From a bacterium (GTDB lineage Bacteria; Patescibacteriota; Minisyncoccia; Phycocordibacterales; UBA918): DNA of 34,353 nucleotides. The position numbers and the translations under genes were made by a program. Numbering within the stretch: position 1 is the stretch's first letter; the number at the start of each line of letters is the position of its first letter. Of this stretch, positions 29,282-34,353 are shown in pieces. The stretch lies in assembly GCA_030430425.1 (NCBI GenBank), contig JAUIFS010000005.1, positions 1 through 34,353 of the forward strand. The letters are read 5' to 3'. The notes below the pieces were generated by a model that saw nothing but the letters and a program-made list of their open reading frames with translations, ran no database searches and was not told the DNA's origin.

Positions 29282-29743
29282 ATGATTCGTATCACTGACC
29301 AGTACTTTTGGAATATTATCTTCATACTTTTCTACGTTGCGCTTTTGACCATGGGGGTGATTATCCTGCAGACCGAAAGTCATCTTGAGTACGATAACCT
29401 CACGCTTATAGACATCTCGCTGATGGCACTCGCGTCGCACCGACTTATTCGTCTGTTCATTCATGACTCGATGACAAAGTGGTTCCGTGAGCAGTTTTAT
29501 GATGCAAAGGTGACCAAAGCAGGGAAGGTGACACTCTATAAACCTGCAACAGGTCCGCGACGAACCATCGCTGACCTCATGAGCTGCCCGTGGTGTTTTG
29601 GAGTCTGGGCGTCTTCGTTTGTCGTGTTTTTCTACTTTCTCACACCAGTGGCACAGATTCCTGTACTCATTCTCGCACTCTCCTCTGTGGCAACGATATT
29701 CCATCACTTCTCATGCTTGCTGTATAGTAAATCTCAAGAATAA
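29282..29743 (+). CDS. DUF1360-like membrane protein
   Basis: LMALASHRLIRLFIHDSMTKWFRE...RRTIADLMSCPWCFGVWASSFVVFFYF. Confidence 0.65.
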   Translation: MIRITDQYFWNIIFILFYVALLTMGVIILQTESHLEYDNLTLIDISLMALASHRLIRLFIHDSMTKWFREQFYDAKVTKAGKVTLYKPATGPRRTIADLMSCPWCFGVWASSFVVFFYFLTPVAQIPVLILALSSVATIFHHFSCLLYSKSQE

Positions 29744-29808
29744 GTACGATTTTCCCTGGGGGGTTTTGTTGGGTACAAGCACGTAGCGGGGAGTGCTGGG
29801 GTGCTACC

Positions 29809-31467
29809 ATGAAGCTACTTATGAAGTATATTGCTGAACTAAAAAATCTCCTTACAGGAGAAGTGTCTGATGCACCTAATGTACTGGAGCTTAATAGTGA
29901 AGACACAAGTATTTTCCACGTACGTCCTGAGTGTGTAGTGTATCCAAAAGATACACACGACCTACAGAAACTTGTGCAATTTGTTGCAACACATCCTGAG
30001 GTGACCCTCACCGCACGTGCTGCGGGCACTGACATGTCGGGTGGACCGCTGACGTCTTCAGTGGTGGTGAGCATGACTGAACACTTCAACAAGATACATA
30101 CCGTTCGTGAAGATTATGCGGTTGTTGAGCCAGGGGTGTACTACCGAGACTTTGAGCGGAAAACACTTGCCAAAGGTGTGCTGCTCCCGTGCTACACAGC
30201 ATCAAAAGAACTGAACACAGTTGGCGGCATGGTGGCGAACAACTCCGCAGGAGAAAAGTCACTGACCTATGGAAAGACTGAAAAGTGGGTACGCGCACTG
30301 AAAGTGGTTCTCAGCGACGGCAACGAGTATGAGTTCCGGAAACTGAGCCGGACTGAGTTTGAGCATAAAAAAGCACAAAATGACTTTGAAGGTGCATTGT
30401 ATAGAAAGATAGAAAAACTAATTCTTGATAACAGAGCAACTATCGATGCAGAGCGACCAACGGTGAGTAAGAACTCAGCAGGGTACAGCATTTGGAATGT
30501 GTGGGATGAGGAAGCTGATACGTTCGACCTCACGCAACTGATCATCGGCTCCCAAGGAACACTTGGGCTTATCTCTGAAATCACGTTTGACCTAATGAAG
30601 CCAAAACAACATGCGCGTATGTTGGTCATGTTTTTACGGAAGCGACACATGCAAAAGCTGGGCGATATGGTAAATACCGTCCTTGCAGAAAAGCCTGAGA
30701 GTTTTGAGTCGTACGATGACAAGACGTTTGGTATTATGCTCCGCATTTTCCCGAAACTCCTTAAGAAACTTGGAGGCAACCCATTCAAGCTGGTATGGGA
30801 CTTTTTGCCTGAAGCAAAAATGATCCTCACAGGAGGCATTCCGAAGCTGGTACTTATGGCTGAGTTTGTGGGTGACTCTGAAGAGGAGGTGATCGCACAA
30901 GCTGCGAAAGCGCAAGAAAAAGTATTGGCAAAATATACAGTGGCTACGCATGTGACAAAGACACAGAAAGAAGGGGAGAAGTTTTGGGCTATTCGTCGGG
31001 AGAGTTTTAAGCTCTTGCGCGAGAATGTGCATGGGAAACATACGGCTCCGTTTATTGACGACATTTCTGTGTGTCCAGAAAAACTTCCTGAGTTCTTACC
31101 GAAACTGTATGCAATCATGGCAGACTACAAACTTATCTTTACCATTGCAGGACATATTGGTGATGGAAACTTCCACATCATTCCGCTTATGGACTATCAC
31201 CGACCTGACTTCAAGAAAATAATTCATGAGCTCTCAGAGCGTGTGTATGCGCTTGTGGGGGAGTACGAAGGGTCAATTACTGGTGAACACAACGATGGTC
31301 TGATTCGCACGCCATATCTCGATCGCATGTTTTCTTCAGAAATGCTTGCTGTCTTTGAAGACGTGAAAGACGCGTTCGATCCACGCGGTATTTTCAACCC
31401 ACATAAAAAGGTGCATGGTGACATGAACTTACTTCTACAATCTATAAAAAAAGAAGTGAGAGAGTAG
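29809..31467 (+). CDS. FAD-binding oxidase/dehydrogenase (GlcD / D-lactate dehydrogenase-like)
   Basis: VVYPKDTHDLQKLVQF, TARAAGTDMSGGPLTSSVVVSM, VEPGVYYRDFE, GGMVANNSAGEKSLTYGKT, GSQGTLGLISEITF, AGHIGDGNFHIIPLMD, SITGEHNDGLIRTPYL. Confidence 0.9.
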   Translation: MKLLMKYIAELKNLLTGEVSDAPNVLELNSEDTSIFHVRPECVVYPKDTHDLQKLVQFVATHPEVTLTARAAGTDMSGGPLTSSVVVSMTEHFNKIHTVREDYAVVEPGVYYRDFERKTLAKGVLLPCYTASKELNTVGGMVANNSAGEKSLTYGKTEKWVRALKVVLSDGNEYEFRKLSRTEFEHKKAQNDFEGALYRKIEKLILDNRATIDAERPTVSKNSAGYSIWNVWDEEADTFDLTQLIIGSQGTLGLISEITFDLMKPKQHARMLVMFLRKRHMQKLGDMVNTVLAEKPESFESYDDKTFGIMLRIFPKLLKKLGGNPFKLVWDFLPEAKMILTGGIPKLVLMAEFVGDSEEEVIAQAAKAQEKVLAKYTVATHVTKTQKEGEKFWAIRRESFKLLRENVHGKHTAPFIDDISVCPEKLPEFLPKLYAIMADYKLIFTIAGHIGDGNFHIIPLMDYHRPDFKKIIHELSERVYALVGEYEGSITGEHNDGLIRTPYLDRMFSSEMLAVFEDVKDAFDPRGIFNPHKKVHGDMNLLLQSIKKEVRE

Positions 31468-31564
31468 ATGCATCAAGTCGGTGCATGAGTAATTAGGTTC
31501 ACTATCTACAGCACGCACGTATAGACGGAAAAGAGATGAAGTAGTCTGCTACTATTGTAGATAT

Positions 31565-33898
31565 ATGGAACTTTTATCGTACTTTGATCTTCATACAGTA
31601 TATCTGGTGATTTTTTCAATTGGTCTTTCTATCGCAGCTGGAGCAGCAATTCTTAGTAATTTACTTTTTATAATAAGCATCCGAGACGGAAGCGTTTCTC
31701 AAGATGAATATCGCATCCTCCGTCACTCCCGCAATGTTGTCTGGGTGGGTGTTGTGCTCTATACCTTTTCAGGTGTAGGGCTTTTCACACTCTCAGCAGA
31801 GGCAATGCTTGGACTTGGTATTTTCTATGCAAACATGACTATTGCGACCCTAATGGGCTTCAATGCATTTGTGTTCCAATTTTTCCATCTTCCTCGACTA
31901 CAAACAATGGTCGGGAATGATTTTTCAGAAAAAAGTAAAAAGAAGTCTTCCTCGAACTTTCTCGCGTATTTGTTAATCAGTGAAGCAGTTTCAGTGGCGT
32001 CGTGGGTATTTATTGTCTTGCATCATGCAATGTTTCGTTTCCCTGGGAGTTACGCGATGGTTATGGCAGCGTACTGTTTCTTCGTGTTGGCTGTGGGGGT
32101 ATTGTTTGCACTTACCACTACACAGGTACTGACTGACAAAAATAAAAGATTCCTTGCCATAGTCGGGGTAGGGATACTTGTATTGGCGGGTATGTTCTCA
32201 GCTATGGTGGTGAAAGACGGAGTTGTTGGAGTACCTGTATCGAAAACAATAGAAGCTAAAACAGAAGGGACAGAAGATTCTGCTGATGTGATTACGACAT
32301 ATACACTCAGAGAAGTAGCAATGCACAGTAATATTGAAGATTGCTGGGTAGTGATTGACGGTCGAGTATACGATGCTACTCCAGCGGCAGAAAAGTATCC
32401 TGCTGTCTACGCTTGCGGGACAGACTCAAGTGAAAATTATAGGACAATAACTCCAGATGGGATAAGTGATCGAGTGAAGTCGTATGAAATCGGGCTGTTA
32501 GGATTTACTTCTGCAGAAATTGCAGCAAACAACACAAAAGAAGCATGTTGGCTGGTGATTGACAATCTTGTGTTTGATATGACCGAAGAGGCAAAGTTGC
32601 ACCCAGCGGCGTTTAACTGTGGTACTGATGCGTCGGTAAACTACCATCATAACCACGGTAAGGGCATTAGTGATAAGCAAATGAAATTCTTTATCGGGGC
32701 AGTGGACGATGGGGTAAAAACGATGGAGTCCGGTAATCCAGATCAGCCAGTGACAGAACTAAAGCCGTACAGTGAGCTATATGTTGAAGCTGGCTCTTGG
32801 GATAATCATGAGCTGATGGTGATAGTAGAAAAAGATGCTGAGAAGCTACTCTTTATGGATGGAAGTACTCACACTGAACTAGGACGGATCCACGATATTG
32901 GATTCCAACCACACACTTCAGTCTACTCGGAAGATGCACGGTACATGTTCATTATTGCTCGTGATGGCTGGTTGACGAAGGTTGACCTTAATACGTTCGA
33001 GCCGGTTAAGTCAATAAAAGTAGGAGAAAGTTCTCGTGGGACTGCTCTGACTGATGACGGTAAGTATCTTGCTATCGGTAACTACATCCCAGGCAATATT
33101 GTTATGGTAGACCCCATCACCTTGGACGTGCTGAAAACCATTCCTGCCGTAGGTGAGATTGACGGTGAAGAAGTTGAGTCCCGGGTGGGGGCGATGGTAG
33201 AAGCAGGAGATAAGGTGATTGCGGCTTTGAAGGATCTCAACAGTGTTTGGGTGATTGATACATCTAAACCAGATTTTCCTATCATTGAAAAACACTGGAA
33301 TATTGGTGAAAATGCCACACCACTACATGACGCTTTCTTATCGGCTGATGGAAAATTCTACATTGTTGCTTCGATGGGGTCTAAGACTGTCTGGGTAATG
33401 GATACAAATACTTGGCAACCAGTAACGGAGGTGGAAACTGGTGAAACCCCACACACAGGTCCAGGTGCAACATGGGGAAATAAAATCTACATTCCTGCTT
33501 TAGGCGAAGGATTAATCACCGCCATAGATATGGATACGTGGGAGCCAGTGTCCCACATCAAAACAGCAGGGCCGGGGCTATTCATCCGTTCGTACCCACC
33601 GAATCCAGACTACCCGTATGTGTGGACAGAAACCGCCTTTGGTGAATTCCACGATGAGATTTATGTGATTGATGCACGGACTGATGAAATTGTAAAAACT
33701 ATCCGTCCAGTAGAAGGAGAGAGTTCGTGGCATCCAGAATTTACCCTTAATGGTCAGTTTGTATACATCGTATCCCAAACTGCCAATGAGATTGAAGTGT
33801 ACGACGCGTGGACATTTGAACTCGTTAAACGTATCACAGCTGAAACACCATCAGCAGTATCAAACATTGGTATTCGAATCGAGGAAAAGGGGTTGTAA
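31565..33898 (+). CDS. Membrane protein with two cytochrome b5-like domains and a cytochrome d1 (NirS/NirN)-like beta-propeller
   Basis: Multiple N-terminal TMs; TLREVAMHSNIEDCWVVIDGRVYDAT and TSAEIAANNTKEACWLVIDNLVFDMT...LHPAAFNCGTDAS; propeller IGFQPHTSVYSEDARYMFIIARDG, PLHDAFLSADGKFYIVAS, TPHTGPGATW. Confidence 0.8.
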   Translation: MELLSYFDLHTVYLVIFSIGLSIAAGAAILSNLLFIISIRDGSVSQDEYRILRHSRNVVWVGVVLYTFSGVGLFTLSAEAMLGLGIFYANMTIATLMGFNAFVFQFFHLPRLQTMVGNDFSEKSKKKSSSNFLAYLLISEAVSVASWVFIVLHHAMFRFPGSYAMVMAAYCFFVLAVGVLFALTTTQVLTDKNKRFLAIVGVGILVLAGMFSAMVVKDGVVGVPVSKTIEAKTEGTEDSADVITTYTLREVAMHSNIEDCWVVIDGRVYDATPAAEKYPAVYACGTDSSENYRTITPDGISDRVKSYEIGLLGFTSAEIAANNTKEACWLVIDNLVFDMTEEAKLHPAAFNCGTDASVNYHHNHGKGISDKQMKFFIGAVDDGVKTMESGNPDQPVTELKPYSELYVEAGSWDNHELMVIVEKDAEKLLFMDGSTHTELGRIHDIGFQPHTSVYSEDARYMFIIARDGWLTKVDLNTFEPVKSIKVGESSRGTALTDDGKYLAIGNYIPGNIVMVDPITLDVLKTIPAVGEIDGEEVESRVGAMVEAGDKVIAALKDLNSVWVIDTSKPDFPIIEKHWNIGENATPLHDAFLSADGKFYIVASMGSKTVWVMDTNTWQPVTEVETGETPHTGPGATWGNKIYIPALGEGLITAIDMDTWEPVSHIKTAGPGLFIRSYPPNPDYPYVWTETAFGEFHDEIYVIDARTDEIVKTIRPVEGESSWHPEFTLNGQFVYIVSQTANEIEVYDAWTFELVKRITAETPSAVSNIGIRIEEKGL

Positions 33899-33904
33899 AC
33901 AGCA

Positions 33905-33950
33905 GAAAAAGAAAAGGGGCGTGCGCATGCGCACGCCCCTTTTCTTTTTC
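33905..33950 (+). terminator. 46-bp perfect palindrome, intrinsic terminator
   Basis: gaaaaagaaaaggggcgtgcgcatgcgcacgccccttttctttttc. Confidence 0.9.
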
Positions 33951-33974
33951 ATACATTCTGGTATAGTGTTGCGC

Positions 33975-34110
33975 AACAGGCTCATGACAGTTGGTCGCAC
34001 TCCGTAAAGGGAGAGCAATAAAGAAGGGATTCCTTCGCCAGCCGAGGTCCAAACTATCTTTTTGATGTTGGGGTCGAGCCTTTGGAAGCTGCTGCTTCCT
34101 TGGGTCTGTT
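33975..34110 (+). promoter_or_regulatory. Probable L10 ribosomal-protein leader
   Basis: Located upstream of rplJ; contains cgccagCCGAGGTccaaactatc and a gaagctgctgcttcc hairpin, consistent with known L10 leaders. Confidence 0.65.
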
Positions 34111-34116
34111 TATATA

Positions 34117-34198
34117 TTAGTACTTAGCTCCTAGCTCTTAGCTATTAGCAAATCGCTTTGCGATTTGCGTGACTAAGGACTAAGGACTAATAACTAAA
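34117..34198 (+). repeat. Stem-loop whose arms are degenerate heptamer repeats, upstream of rplJ
   Basis: ttagtac ttagctc ctagctc ttagcta ttag / caaatcgc ttt gcgatttg / gactaag gactaag gactaat aactaaa. Confidence 0.65.
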
Positions 34199-34207
34199 TG
34201 CTATTAC

Positions 34208-34353
34208 ATGGCAATTACAAAAGCAAAAAAACAAGAAATTCTTGCAAAGCTTGATGACATCAAGTCGACTGCTGATTCTATCGTGTTTGTGAACTTTTCA
34301 GGCATGGAAGGTAACGACGTTACCGCTATGCGTGCGAAGCTCCGCGATGAGGG
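34208..34353 (+). CDS. rplJ: Ribosomal protein L10, 3' end beyond window
   Basis: MAITKAKKQEILAKLDDIKSTADSIVFVNFSGMEGNDVTAMRAKLRDE. Confidence 0.85.
   Translation, partial: MAITKAKKQEILAKLDDIKSTADSIVFVNFSGMEGNDVTAMRAKLRDE

Noticed and set aside
30267-31118. 283-aa minus-strand ORF
   Set aside because: Fully antisense to the well-supported FAD oxidase; no recognisable motifs.

Overview
The window looks like a compact genome from a Patescibacteria/CPR-type bacterium. This is inferred from gene content, short intergenic spacers with intrinsic terminators, and LQAQI-type surface proteins. Housekeeping genes: ileS (5' truncated by the window), recO, glyS/glyQS, metG, tatD, rpsF-ssb-rpsR, efp, an ECF sigma factor, recA, ftsK and the start of rplJ. 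Surface/accessory genes: a parallel beta-helix/discoidin/SH3 protein, a large acidic S-layer-like protein, a VanY peptidase, two HNH genes (one frameshifted), a TrpR-like regulator, a REP-associated tyrosine transposase, a GlcD-like FAD oxidase and a membrane cytochrome-d1-like protein. Most notable observations: (1) a complete histidine-phosphatase domain inserted inside IleRS; (2) a membrane + tandem cytochrome b5-like + NirS-like d1 propeller fusion next to an FAD oxidase; (3) a structured 5' leader with compensatory base-pair changes shared by rpsF, efp and ftsK; (4) two long palindromes with an identical 22-bp core flanking a TrpR-like gene; (5) a RAYT/REP unit whose transposase stop codon lies inside the REP; (6) a G7-tract frameshift in an HNH gene; (7) several unexplained structured intergenic elements. 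All family calls come from reading motifs by eye; no searches or folding programs were run.
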